This document shows positions 1 to 6,537 of a DNA stretch of 6,838 nt, in pieces. Every line of letters starts with the position of its first letter. The first letter of the stretch is position 1. The notes under the pieces were generated by a model, which was not told the DNA's origin, ran no database searches, and was given only the letters and a program-made list of their open reading frames with translations. Made by a program: the position numbers and the translations under genes. Source of the stretch: Dehalococcoidia bacterium (GTDB lineage: Bacteria; Chloroflexota; Dehalococcoidia; JACVQG01; JAHKAY01); contig JASLXN010000081.1 in NCBI GenBank assembly GCA_030740315.1, positions 1 through 6,838 on the forward strand, read 5' to 3'.

Positions 1-610
1 GGAGCACCTGGCCTATCTGCTCATAAGCCACCCGAGACTGAGCTGCAACTCCCGCCGGGTACACTATCTGTCCCGAAGCGGCATCAAGTTGGCTGCCGGC
101 GAAGCCGGAGGTCCACAGATATCCCCCAGCACGCACCCCGGGGGCAAAGGTGTAGCGGGAGTAGTAGTCCCAACCGGGGTTAACCGCCTCCCTTTTGGCT
201 CCCCGCACCGCCACCGCCTCCACCTCGATGAGAGCATCCGGACGCAGGAGTCGCTCCACTACGATGCCGGTGGCGGCAGGCCACTGCCCCTGGAAGAACT
301 CCTGGCGCACCACTGCCGTCCCCCGATATCCCTCCAGGCCTGCGGGAGGGATGTAGTCCACCGTCTTGACCACATTTTCCGGGCCCAGCCCGGCAGTCTC
401 AAGCACCGCCCTCATCTTCTGATAGGCAATCCGGGCCTGAGCCACTATGTCCCCTCGGCAGGCCATCTGCCCGGTGGCCGGGTCATGGGCACCGCTGCTC
501 ATGCCTGAGAGGAACACCAGCCCCCCTCTTTCCACCCCCTGTGAGAAAGTATAACGGCTGATATCCGCCCAGGGGTAGTGTGCCGGGGTGATAACCTGCT
601 TGGTGGCCAT
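1..610 (-). CDS. Tandem-domain Rid (YjgF/YER057c/UK114) family protein, partial, C-terminus beyond the window
   Basis: The leftward frame from the ATG at 610-608 stays open for 203 codons to the window edge. Residues 1 to about 137 form a complete Rid domain, with an LSGM strand near 34-37, a VKT/VDY segment at 81-86 and the typical C-terminal IEVEAVAVRG strand at 128-137. From about 144 a second copy starts (YSRYTF at 150-155, LWTSG at 165-169), echoing SRYTF at 18-22 of the first. Canonical RidA hydrolyses reactive enamine/imine intermediates using an arginine (Arg105 in E. coli RidA) in a P-A-R-S/T context. Here that site reads P111-A-A113-T, so the arginine is replaced by alanine and classic deaminase activity is unlikely for this domain. 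The start is supported by a GGGGAGG ribosome site (616-622) five bases upstream. It lies 12 bases after the M16 gene, so co-transcription is expected. The family is secure, the substrate unknown. Confidence 0.88.
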   Translation of the reverse strand, partial: MATKQVITPAHYPWADISRYTFSQGVERGGLVFLSGMSSGAHDPATGQMACRGDIVAQARIAYQKMRAVLETAGLGPENVVKTVDYIPPAGLEGYRGTAVVRQEFFQGQWPAATGIVVERLLRPDALIEVEAVAVRGAKREAVNPGWDYYSRYTFAPGVRAGGYLWTSGFAGSQLDAASGQIVYPAGVAAQSRVAYEQIGQVL

Positions 611-622
611 ACTCGCCTCCCC

Positions 623-1882
623 CTATAGCTTTAGCCTGCCCTCTAAGTCGGCTGCGGATACGGGCCCCACCACCGCCACGCTGAGCTTATCTGTGGCGAT
701 GAGGCTATGGGCCACCTCGGTAAGCTGCTTAGAAGTAACGGCGTCCAGCATGGCTACCACCTCATCCACGGTCAAGATTCGGTCGGACAGCATCTCCTGG
801 GCACCCAGCCATGTGGCCACGCTACGGGTATCCTCCATGCGCAACAGGAGGCGTCCCTTCAGGTACTCCCTGGCCCTGGTTACCTCCACTTCGGGTATCT
901 CCTCTCTGAGTCGGCCCAACTCTTCAAGGGCGGCATCAACGGTTGACGGAAGCTGCTCTGGGTCTACTCCGGCGTATATCACCCAGGCCCCCGTATCTTG
1001 TAAATGGCTGGTGTAGCTGTGGATATCATAGGCCAGGCCCAGTTTCTCACGGATATTGAGGAACAGACGGCTGCTCATGCCATCCCCCAGAATGGCGTTG
1101 AGCAGGTCCAGTGTAAAGCGCTGGGGGTGGAGGTTGGAGAGGCCCCGCAGAGCCAGGCAGAGGTGGGCCTGCTCCGTGGTGCGGTTGTCTACCAACAGCC
1201 TTGGGGCATTCTGCCGGTCATCCACGGGGACACTCTTCTCCGCCGGGCCGTCCTGCCAGGGGGCAAAGGCCCCAGCCACACTCTCCACCACGGCATCGTG
1301 CTCCACATTCCCGGCCACGCTGACGGCTACATTCCCGGCCCGGTAGTGCCTGGCCAGGAAGTCCGCCAAGTGCTGGCGGGTAAAGGCCCCGACCGATTCC
1401 TTAGTGCCGGCAACATCCCGGCCCAAGGGCTGGTCGGGCCACATAACATTGTCTATTATCAGATTGACAAGCTGGCCAGGGTTGTCCTGCGTCATGCTTA
1501 TCTCTTCAATGATGACGCTGCGCTCTTTCTCCACCTCTGTGGAGTCAAATTTGGAGTTGAGTATCATGTCCGACAGCACATCCAGAGCGCTCTCAAAGTT
1601 GCCTACGGCCACCTTACACCAGTATACGGTTAGCTCCTTATCAGTACCCCCGTTGAGTATGCCACCCACCCCTTCAATGGCTTCCGAAATCTCCTTTGAG
1701 CTGGCCCGGCGCTGGGTGCCCTTGAAGCACAGGTGCTCCACGAAATGAGACGCCCCGGCATCGGCATCGGACTCAAAGCGAGAGCCGATGCCGATGAATA
1801 TAGACAGGCTCGCCGAACGGGTGTGCGGCATCTTGCTGGTAATAACCCTGAGGCCACTGGGGAGCACGGTGCGTCGGAACAT
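623..1882 (-). CDS. M16 family zinc metallopeptidase (processing-peptidase/insulinase-like)
   Basis: This 419-residue protein is a one-gene, two-domain M16 peptidase of the mitochondrial-processing-peptidase size class. The inverted zinc motif HxxEH is intact at His46, Glu49 and His50. The downstream glutamate ligand is Glu126 or Glu127 in the ERSVIIEEI segment, about 76 residues later as the family requires. The N-terminal domain also has the GG-x-x-N-x-x-T strand (73-80). The second domain has the SRLF-x-x-IREK-x-GL-x-Y block (271-285), whose Arg and Tyr usually complete the active site in M16 enzymes. No signal peptide or membrane segment is visible, so a cytoplasmic role in degrading peptides is inferred. 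Some M16 proteases pair an active with an inactive subunit; no second M16 gene is in view, so a homodimer is possible. ATG at 1882 is chosen over an in-frame TTG at 1885. No Shine-Dalgarno sits at a useful distance, and a promoter ends about seven bases upstream. Confidence 0.93.
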   Translation of the reverse strand: MFRRTVLPSGLRVITSKMPHTRSASLSIFIGIGSRFESDADAGASHFVEHLCFKGTQRRASSKEISEAIEGVGGILNGGTDKELTVYWCKVAVGNFESALDVLSDMILNSKFDSTEVEKERSVIIEEISMTQDNPGQLVNLIIDNVMWPDQPLGRDVAGTKESVGAFTRQHLADFLARHYRAGNVAVSVAGNVEHDAVVESVAGAFAPWQDGPAEKSVPVDDRQNAPRLLVDNRTTEQAHLCLALRGLSNLHPQRFTLDLLNAILGDGMSSRLFLNIREKLGLAYDIHSYTSHLQDTGAWVIYAGVDPEQLPSTVDAALEELGRLREEIPEVEVTRAREYLKGRLLLRMEDTRSVATWLGAQEMLSDRILTVDEVVAMLDAVTSKQLTEVAHSLIATDKLSVAVVGPVSAADLEGRLKL

Positions 1883-1889
1883 CAATGAA

Positions 1890-1918
1890 ATTCTAATTTA
1901 GCCCCTCCGCCATGTCAA
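1890..1918 (-). promoter_or_regulatory. Sigma-70-type promoter for the M16-Rid pair, predicted leaderless
   Basis: Reading leftward, a perfect TTGACA -35 box (1918-1913) is followed by a 17-base spacer and TAGAAT (1895-1890), five of six matches to the -10 consensus. Transcription would begin six to seven bases on, at 1883 or 1882, which is the base before or the first base of the chosen ATG. The GGAGGGG-like stretch inside the spacer would not be transcribed, in keeping with the lack of a usable ribosome site. The start point is inferred from spacing, not measured. Confidence 0.72.
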
Positions 1919-1965
1919 TTGGTATGGCAAGGGCGGTTTAGCAAAGATTGTCCTTCCCATCTACC

Positions 1966-2018
1966 CTCCCGCTAGATTTCTTCGGGGGATACGCCCACCA
2001 GATACCCTCGGGTGCGTA
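1966..2018. other. Two adjacent weak inverted repeats in the divergent gap
   Basis: CTCCCG (1966-1971) can pair with CGGGGG (1983-1988) with one G-T pair and an 11-base loop. Immediately after, TACGC plus ACC (1990-1994, 1997-1999) can pair with GGTGCGTA (2011-2018) across a two-base bulge, again with an 11-base loop. They lie between the two candidate promoters, so neither promoter would transcribe them. They could be a protein-binding region or chance; no function is claimed. The rest of the gap (1919-1965 and 2019-2054) shows nothing recognisable. Confidence 0.25.
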
Positions 2019-2054
2019 GGAAAAGCTGTGTTGCTACGAACATTACCGCAGTGC

Positions 2055-2084
2055 TTGACTTTGCTTATATGTGGTTGCTACCAT
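2055..2084 (+). promoter_or_regulatory. Candidate promoter for the MBL-lysA-holB-ricT cluster
   Basis: TTGACT (2055-2060, five of six matches) is followed by an 18-base spacer and TACCAT (2079-2084, four of six, keeping the key first TA and last T). Transcription would begin near 2091, only a few bases before the ATG at 2095. That would leave the GAGG at 2085-2088 outside the message, so either the leader is very short or the true promoter is elsewhere. An AT-rich TTATAT at 2065-2070 is an alternative -10 without a good -35. Confidence 0.4.
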
Positions 2085-2094
2085 GAGGTCAGTA

Positions 2095-2886
2095 ATGGAG
2101 ATTGCCCCTGGTGTCTACACCATTTCAATAGGGCAGGGGGCCTTCACCGGAGTCTTCCCGCCCAATGTTTACCTGGTAGCAGGGGAGCACCCCGTGCTCC
2201 TTGATTCCGGCTACGAAGCCGATGCCCCCACGCGGCTGGGGAAGCTGCGTGAGCTGGGCCTAGGTGTGGGCCGTATCTTACTGAGCCACCCCCATGTGGA
2301 CCACATAGGCGGCGCCGGCCCTATTGGCCAGGCCACCGGTGCCAGGATTTGCATTCACAGAGACGATGCCGCCGAGGCCGGGGATATCGCCGAGGCGCTG
2401 GAGCATGGGCAGGTGATTAGCACCGGCAACACCGATTTGGAGGTCGTCCACACCCCCGGCCATACCCCGGGCCATATGTGCCTCCTCCTCCGTCCGCAGG
2501 GTTTCCTGTTCTCCGGGGACCATGTACTGGGGCTAGGCACCACCGTCATCACCCCGCCAAGGGGGGACATGGGCCGGTATATGGCCTCTCTGGAGAACCT
2601 GCTGACATACCCCTTCCAGTCCATACTGCCCGGCCACGGCCCCATGGTGCAGGACGGACACAGCAAGGTGGCGGAGTTGCTCCAGCACCGCCGGGAACGG
2701 GAAGCACAGGTGCTCTCTTGCCTAGAGCGAGGGCACAACCTAATCGCAGACATGGTCAAAGACATCTACGATGAGTTGGACCCCCGCCTGATGGGGCTGG
2801 CCGAGCTACAGGTGAAAGCCCACCTCGCCAAGCTACAGACGGAGGGCCGGATATCCGTACAGGAAGGAGCATACCACCTCGAGTAG
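2095..2886 (+). CDS. Metallo-beta-lactamase-fold hydrolase, LACTB2/GloB-like, with C-terminal winged helix
   Basis: The 263-residue protein has all the metal ligands of an active MBL-fold hydrolase. They are HPHVDH at 65-70 (the HxHxDH motif), His123 in PGHTPGH, Asp142 in SGDH and His181 in LPGHG. Residues from about 198 to 257 (REREAQVL through LAKLQTEGRI) form the helical, winged-helix-like tail of the LACTB2 branch. Human LACTB2 is an endoribonuclease, while others in this broad family are thioesterases or glyoxalase-II-like enzymes, so the substrate cannot be read from sequence. ATG at 2095 is preferred because GAGG (2085-2088) lies six bases upstream and the product then begins MEIAPGVYTI, the usual family start. 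In-frame GTG 2071 and ATG 2083 would only add an unconserved tail. It is the first gene of a rightward cluster, six bases before lysA. No signal peptide is visible, so it is probably cytoplasmic. Confidence 0.9.
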   Translation: MEIAPGVYTISIGQGAFTGVFPPNVYLVAGEHPVLLDSGYEADAPTRLGKLRELGLGVGRILLSHPHVDHIGGAGPIGQATGARICIHRDDAAEAGDIAEALEHGQVISTGNTDLEVVHTPGHTPGHMCLLLRPQGFLFSGDHVLGLGTTVITPPRGDMGRYMASLENLLTYPFQSILPGHGPMVQDGHSKVAELLQHRREREAQVLSCLERGHNLIADMVKDIYDELDPRLMGLAELQVKAHLAKLQTEGRISVQEGAYHLE

Positions 2887-2892
2887 GACAAT

Positions 2893-4200
2893 ATGAACAA
2901 TCCCCTCCTCTCCCTTTTTCCAGTTACGGCGCAGGTCAAGGATGACCGGCTTTTCATAGCCGGGCAGGACATAGTAGGGTTGGTGCGCCGCTTTGGCACC
3001 CCCCTGTACATATTTGATGAGGCCACGCTGCACTCCCAATGCTCCGCATTCAGGGACGAGTTCGCCAGTCTCTATCCACGTAGCCGGGTGCTGTACGCCG
3101 CCAAGGCTTTCCTAGGCCAGGGTCTGGCCCGGATGATAGCCGACGAGCGGTTGGGGATGGATGTGGTATCCGGCGGAGAACTCTCCCTGGCCCACAAGGC
3201 GGGGTTCCCCCCGGAGAGGATCCACTTCCACGGCAATAACAAGGGCCGGGAGGAGCTGGAGTTGGCCCTCACCCTGGGGGTGGGACGGGTGGTGGTGGAC
3301 AATTTCCACGAGCTCTCCTTGTTGGAGGAAATAGCCTCCCGCCGTATAGCGCTTCAGAACATTCTGCTGCGTATCTCCCCCGGTGTTGACCCCCACACCC
3401 ACTCCCACACCTCCACCGGTGTGACCGACAGCAAGTTCGGCTTTCTCATGGACCGGGCCGCCGAGGCGGTAGGCCTAGCCATGGACTCCCCCCACCTGCA
3501 CCTAGTGGGCCTACATTTCCACCTGGGCTCCCCTATCTACGATGTGGAGCCGTATCAGGAGGCCATAGCCCGGGTGTTGGCCTTCGCCACCGAGATGGAG
3601 CGCAAGTTTAACTTTGAGCTACGGGAGTTCAGCCCGGGCGGCGGTTTCGCCGTCTCCTACACGGTGGACCGGCCGGCACCACCCCCCTCTTACTATGCCC
3701 AGGGCATAGTGTCCGCCCTCCGCCGTGGTATGGGTGAGGGCAAAAGTGAGGAGCCGTGGCTGATAGTGGAGCCGGGGAGGTCAATTGTGGCACGCGCCGG
3801 GGTGGCCCTCTACCGAGTGGGTACCCGTAAAGAGATTCCAGGTATTCGCACCTATGTGTCCGTGGACGGCGGCATGGGGGACAATATCCGCCCCGCCTTG
3901 TATGACTCCGCCTACCAGGCCCTGGTAGCTAACAAGGCATCGCAAGAGCATCGGGAGACGGTGACCATCTCCGGAAAGTTCTGCGAGTCCGGGGATGTGC
4001 TGATTCGAGATATCCCCCTTCCACCGCTGAGCCCAGGAGACATCATCGCTATACCAGTCTCAGGGGCGTACAGCATACCCATGTCCAGCAATTACAACGC
4101 CAACCCCCGCCCCGCGGTGGTGCTCCTGACCGGGCAGGGGCCGAAACTGTGGCGGCGCAGGGAGCACTACCAGGACATGGCGGCCCTGGAGGAGTCGTGA
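2893..4200 (+). CDS. lysA: Diaminopimelate decarboxylase
   Basis: LysA is a PLP enzyme that converts meso-diaminopimelate to L-lysine and CO2, the last step of lysine synthesis. The 435-residue product matches the family length. The N-terminal alanine-racemase-like TIM barrel carries the PLP lysine Lys71 in YAAKAF, HFHLGS at 208-213, the glycine-rich phosphate loop SPGGGF at 247-252 and EPGR at 293-296. The C-terminal beta domain has CESGD with Cys364, whose residues act on the substrate from the partner subunit of the dimer. It also has GAYS with Tyr393 and the following NYN/RPA segment. CESGD supports a true LysA over ornithine/arginine or carboxynorspermidine decarboxylases of the same fold. 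The ribosome site is modest (AGGA at 2885-2888, overlapping the upstream stop, four bases before ATG), suggesting coupling to the MBL gene. The gene appears complete and undamaged. Confidence 0.96.
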   Translation: MNNPLLSLFPVTAQVKDDRLFIAGQDIVGLVRRFGTPLYIFDEATLHSQCSAFRDEFASLYPRSRVLYAAKAFLGQGLARMIADERLGMDVVSGGELSLAHKAGFPPERIHFHGNNKGREELELALTLGVGRVVVDNFHELSLLEEIASRRIALQNILLRISPGVDPHTHSHTSTGVTDSKFGFLMDRAAEAVGLAMDSPHLHLVGLHFHLGSPIYDVEPYQEAIARVLAFATEMERKFNFELREFSPGGGFAVSYTVDRPAPPPSYYAQGIVSALRRGMGEGKSEEPWLIVEPGRSIVARAGVALYRVGTRKEIPGIRTYVSVDGGMGDNIRPALYDSAYQALVANKASQEHRETVTISGKFCESGDVLIRDIPLPPLSPGDIIAIPVSGAYSIPMSSNYNANPRPAVVLLTGQGPKLWRRREHYQDMAALEES

Positions 4201-4201
4201 T

Positions 4202-5191
4202 ATGTGGCGCACAGTGGGCCATCCCCAAGCCGTGTCCTACTTGGAGCGTTCCCTGGGGTCAGGACGTATGGCCCATGCCTATCTTTTGGTGGGGCAACGC
4301 CATGTGGGTAAAGGCACCCTGGCCCAAGATACGGCCCGTGCCCTGAACTGTCAGGGGGAATCGCCCCCGTGCGGTGCCTGTTCCGCCTGCGAGCGGATAG
4401 ACCGGGGGACTCACCCCGATGTGTTGCGGGTGGGCCTGCTGAGCGATGAGAAGACGGGCCGCCCCAGGACCGAAATCAGCATAGACCAGATGCGTGAGGT
4501 GGCATCCCTGGCCGCCCTGCCCCCGTATGAGGGCGGGCACCGGGTATTTATCATAGACGGTGCTGAGTTGCTGTCCACCGAGGCGGCCAACGCCTTGCTG
4601 AAGACACTGGAAGAGCCGTCGCCCAAGGTGGTGTTCCTGTTGCTCAGCGCCGCGGAAGGCATTCTGCTGCCCACCGTAACCTCAAGGTGTCAGCGGGTGG
4701 AACTGCGGCCACTGCCGGCACAGGAGGTAGCCGGCTTTCTGGAGGCTACCGGTATGGATCCCGAGGAGGCACAGCTACGTATGCGGCTCAGCAATGGGAG
4801 CCCGGGACGGGCTTTGGATCAGGAGTTCCTTAGCCGGCGGGGTGAGGCTCTGGCCCAGGCCGAGGCCATGCTCTCCCAGGGGAGCTGGGACCGGCTGGCC
4901 CTAGCTGCCGAGCGGGCGGCCAGCTACGATAAGGAACGGGACGCCGAGTTCCTTGACCTGTGGCTGGGCTGGTGGCGGGACCTGCTCCTGCTACGGGCCG
5001 GGTGTCCCGATGCGGTGGCAAATGCGGACCACGCAGCAGCCCTGGAACGGACGGCCAGGGCGCTCAGCCTCAGCCAAATAAAGGGCGCCATACACAGCCT
5101 GCGGGCCGCCGCGGAGGGGCTACGACATCATGCCAGCCCCCGCCTAGCGCTAGAGGTAATGGTATTAAATCTTCCCCATTTGGAGGCATAA
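4202..5191 (+). CDS. holB: DNA polymerase III subunit delta' (clamp loader)
   Basis: The 329-residue protein is a clamp-loader AAA+ subunit: delta' works with delta and tau/gamma to load the sliding clamp. In order, it shows GHPQA near 6-10, a P-loop GQRHVGKGT at 31-39, a zinc-binding set Cys50, Cys57, Cys60 and Cys63 (CGACSAC core), a Walker-B-like strand VFIIDGAE at 115-122, ANALLKTLEEP at 129-139 and the SRC motif at 161-163. The P-loop has GKG where an ATPase has GKT or GKS, and Asp119 is followed by Gly, not Glu. Both fit a delta' subunit that does not hydrolyse ATP. SRC in delta' normally supplies the arginine finger to the neighbouring ATPase. The C-terminal helical domain is recognisable by pattern only. 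ATG lies one base after the lysA stop, with GGAGG (4188-4192) nine bases upstream inside lysA, so translation is probably coupled. The zinc module distinguishes it from plain RuvB-like AAA+ proteins. Confidence 0.93.
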   Translation: MWRTVGHPQAVSYLERSLGSGRMAHAYLLVGQRHVGKGTLAQDTARALNCQGESPPCGACSACERIDRGTHPDVLRVGLLSDEKTGRPRTEISIDQMREVASLAALPPYEGGHRVFIIDGAELLSTEAANALLKTLEEPSPKVVFLLLSAAEGILLPTVTSRCQRVELRPLPAQEVAGFLEATGMDPEEAQLRMRLSNGSPGRALDQEFLSRRGEALAQAEAMLSQGSWDRLALAAERAASYDKERDAEFLDLWLGWWRDLLLLRAGCPDAVANADHAAALERTARALSLSQIKGAIHSLRAAAEGLRHHASPRLALEVMVLNLPHLEA

Positions 5192-5195
5192 ATAT

Positions 5196-5999
5196 ATGGT
5201 GCAAACGGTAGGCGTTCGCTTCCGGCGGACGGGTAAGATATATACTTTTAAAACACTGGAGGAGGTCTGGGCGGGTGATGCGGTTGTGGTGCAGACGGAG
5301 CGAGGGCCGGAGATGGGGACCGTGGTCAACCCTCCCGAAGAGAGGGAGGACAACGGGTCCCTGCGTTCTGTGCTACGCCGGGCTACCGATGATGACATAG
5401 AGACGGCCTCCAAACAGCGCCACCGGGCCTGCGGAGTGATTGTTGAGGCCCGGACCCATGTAGCCCGCTTGGGGCTTTCCCTGAAGCTGTTGTCAGCGGA
5501 ATACAACATGCACGGCAGTCGGCTTACCATGTACTTTTCCGCCGAGGGCCGGGTGGATTTCCGAGAACTGGTCCGCACGTTGGCCTCTATCTTCCACACC
5601 CGCATTGAGATGCGGCAGGTAGGACCCAGGGATGAGTCAAAGATAGTCGGCGGCTTAGGACAGTGCGGGCAGGAACTGTGCTGTCACCGCTGGCTCACGG
5701 ATTTCAGCCCGGTCTCCATCCGGATGGCCAAAGAGCAGGAACTGTCTCTCAACCCGTTGAAAATTTCCGGGCTGTGTGGGCGCCTGCTCTGCTGCCTGGG
5801 CTACGAGATGGAGCAGTATGTAGAAGCCCGGCTGAAGCTACCGCGGCGGGGACAGCGGGTGAACACCCCCATGGGACCGGCCCAGGTAGTGGGGGGAAAC
5901 CCCCTCAAGGAGACGGTGACGGTGCAGCTAGAGGGCGATGCCCGGGTAGAATTCCCCCTTGACAAGGTAAAGGCCAGCCCTAAAAAGGCAAGAACTTGA
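5196..5999 (+). CDS. ricT: PSP1-domain iron-sulfur protein, RicT/YaaT family
   Basis: The 267-residue product opens with VQTVGVRFRRTGKIYTF, typical of the PSP1 superfamily. It carries the full cysteine set of RicT: Cys157, Cys162 and Cys163 in GQCGQELCC, and Cys194, Cys199 and Cys200 in GLCGRLLCCLGYE. In Bacillus subtilis, RicT (YaaT) joins RicA (YmcA) and RicF (YlbF) in a complex with 4Fe-4S clusters that helps RNase Y mature certain transcripts. The core SAEYNMHGSRLTMYFSAEGR (100-119, part of the PSP1 domain) is well preserved. holB next to yaaT is also the Bacillus order, which strengthens both calls. ATG is four bases after the holB stop, with GGAGG (5182-5186) nine bases upstream inside holB. 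The last 20 bases overlap the facing HNH gene. Partners RicA and RicF are not in view, so the molecular role here is inferred from the family. Confidence 0.92.
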   Translation: MVQTVGVRFRRTGKIYTFKTLEEVWAGDAVVVQTERGPEMGTVVNPPEEREDNGSLRSVLRRATDDDIETASKQRHRACGVIVEARTHVARLGLSLKLLSAEYNMHGSRLTMYFSAEGRVDFRELVRTLASIFHTRIEMRQVGPRDESKIVGGLGQCGQELCCHRWLTDFSPVSIRMAKEQELSLNPLKISGLCGRLLCCLGYEMEQYVEARLKLPRRGQRVNTPMGPAQVVGGNPLKETVTVQLEGDARVEFPLDKVKASPKKART

Positions 6000-6480
6000 G
6001 CCAAACAGGTTGATTTCTGAGGTAGTAATACGGCACAAGGAAAAAGGGGGGTGGTATCAGCGGCTTCCGAAGTAGCTTCATCTTGACCTGGGCCAGGGTC
6101 TTCTCCCCCTTGCTGTGGTTACACGGGATACAGGCACTCACCAGGTTCTCCCAGCAATGCTGGCCCCCACGGGAACGGGGCACCACATGGTCAAGGGTGA
6201 GAGCACGGGTCTCCAATCCGCAGTACTGGCAGGTAAAATGGTCGCGGTTGAAGACCTCGAAACGCGTCAGCTTCCGCTGCAGCCGGGGGAGCCGGATGAG
6301 GTGCAGGAGCCGAATGACCGAGGGCAGGGCGAAGGAGACGCTTACGGAGCTCACCTCTCCGCCGCCGTTTTCCACCAGTTCCGCCTTGCCCTGCAGCATC
6401 AGCACTATCGCCCGGCGGGCGGTGCAGATATTCATGGGCAGGTAGTTCTGGTTGAGAACCAATACCGGTATGTTTACCAT
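5980..6480 (-). CDS. HNH endonuclease family protein (free-standing)
   Basis: The 166-residue protein begins MVNIPVLVLNQNYLPMNIC, the usual opening of a stand-alone HNH family common in Chloroflexota, Cyanobacteria and Actinobacteria; its physiological role is not established. An N-terminal segment (1-75) is followed by the HNH module. That has a zinc pair Cys84-x-x-Cys87, LDHVVPRSRGG with Asp97 and His98 (His98 the expected catalytic base), ENLV with Asn112, and Cys117-x-x-Cys120 followed by Asn121. All expected metal and catalytic positions are present, so nuclease activity is plausible. ATG at 6480 is chosen by family alignment and by AGGAGG (6483-6488), though the two-base spacing is short. 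Upstream in-frame starts (ATG 6495, ATG 6510, TTG 6537) are less likely, since a good promoter overlaps 6509-6537. The gene faces ricT and overlaps it by 20 bases. No intron, intein or methylase neighbour suggests homing or restriction. Confidence 0.85.
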   Translation of the reverse strand: MVNIPVLVLNQNYLPMNICTARRAIVLMLQGKAELVENGGGEVSSVSVSFALPSVIRLLHLIRLPRLQRKLTRFEVFNRDHFTCQYCGLETRALTLDHVVPRSRGGQHCWENLVSACIPCNHSKGEKTLAQVKMKLLRKPLIPPPFFLVPYYYLRNQPVWLKFLPF

Positions 6481-6482
6481 AG

Positions 6483-6488
6483 CCTCCT
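6483..6488 (-). promoter_or_regulatory. Closely spaced ribosome binding site of the HNH gene
   Basis: AGGAGG is complementary to the 16S rRNA tail but lies only two bases before ATG 6480, closer than the usual five to nine. It is the only strong site in the predicted leader, so the start is likely correct, though initiation may be inefficient. Confidence 0.5.
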
Positions 6489-6508
6489 GTCCCATCTGAA
6501 ACGGAACC

Positions 6509-6537
6509 ATTATAACCGCCCTTCTTTCTGTGGACAA
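6509..6537 (-). promoter_or_regulatory. Sigma-70-type promoter for the HNH gene
   Basis: Reading leftward, TTGTCC (6537-6532, four of six matches) is followed by a 17-base spacer and a perfect TATAAT (6514-6509). Transcription would start near 6502, giving a leader of about 22 bases that includes the AGGAGG at 6483-6488. This decides the gene start, because the in-frame TTG at 6537 and ATG at 6510 would lie upstream of the message. The start point is inferred from spacing. Confidence 0.65.

Noticed and set aside
89..508. Rightward open frame of 139 codons
   Set aside because: It lies opposite the clear Rid-family coding frame and resembles no family I know.
1004..1633. Rightward open frame of 209 codons opposite the M16 gene
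   Set aside because: It is antisense to a protein with intact M16 motifs, has low-complexity composition and no recognisable domain; high GC makes such shadow frames common.
1948..1978. TTGTCC with a downstream TAGATT as an extra rightward promoter
   Set aside because: The 19-base spacing and weak -10 make it less convincing than the candidate at 2055-2084.
2071..2094. Upstream GTG 2071 or ATG 2083 as start of the MBL gene
   Set aside because: The extra residues are not typical of the family, and the GAGG site is correctly spaced only for ATG 2095.
4232..4390. holB P-loop read as an active ATPase such as DnaX (tau/gamma)
   Set aside because: The GKG P-loop, the absent Walker-B glutamate and the 329-residue length fit delta', not DnaX.
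6481..6537. Longer HNH protein starting at TTG 6537 or ATG 6510
   Set aside because: These codons overlap the promoter boxes, so the predicted transcript starts after them; family alignment also favours 6480.
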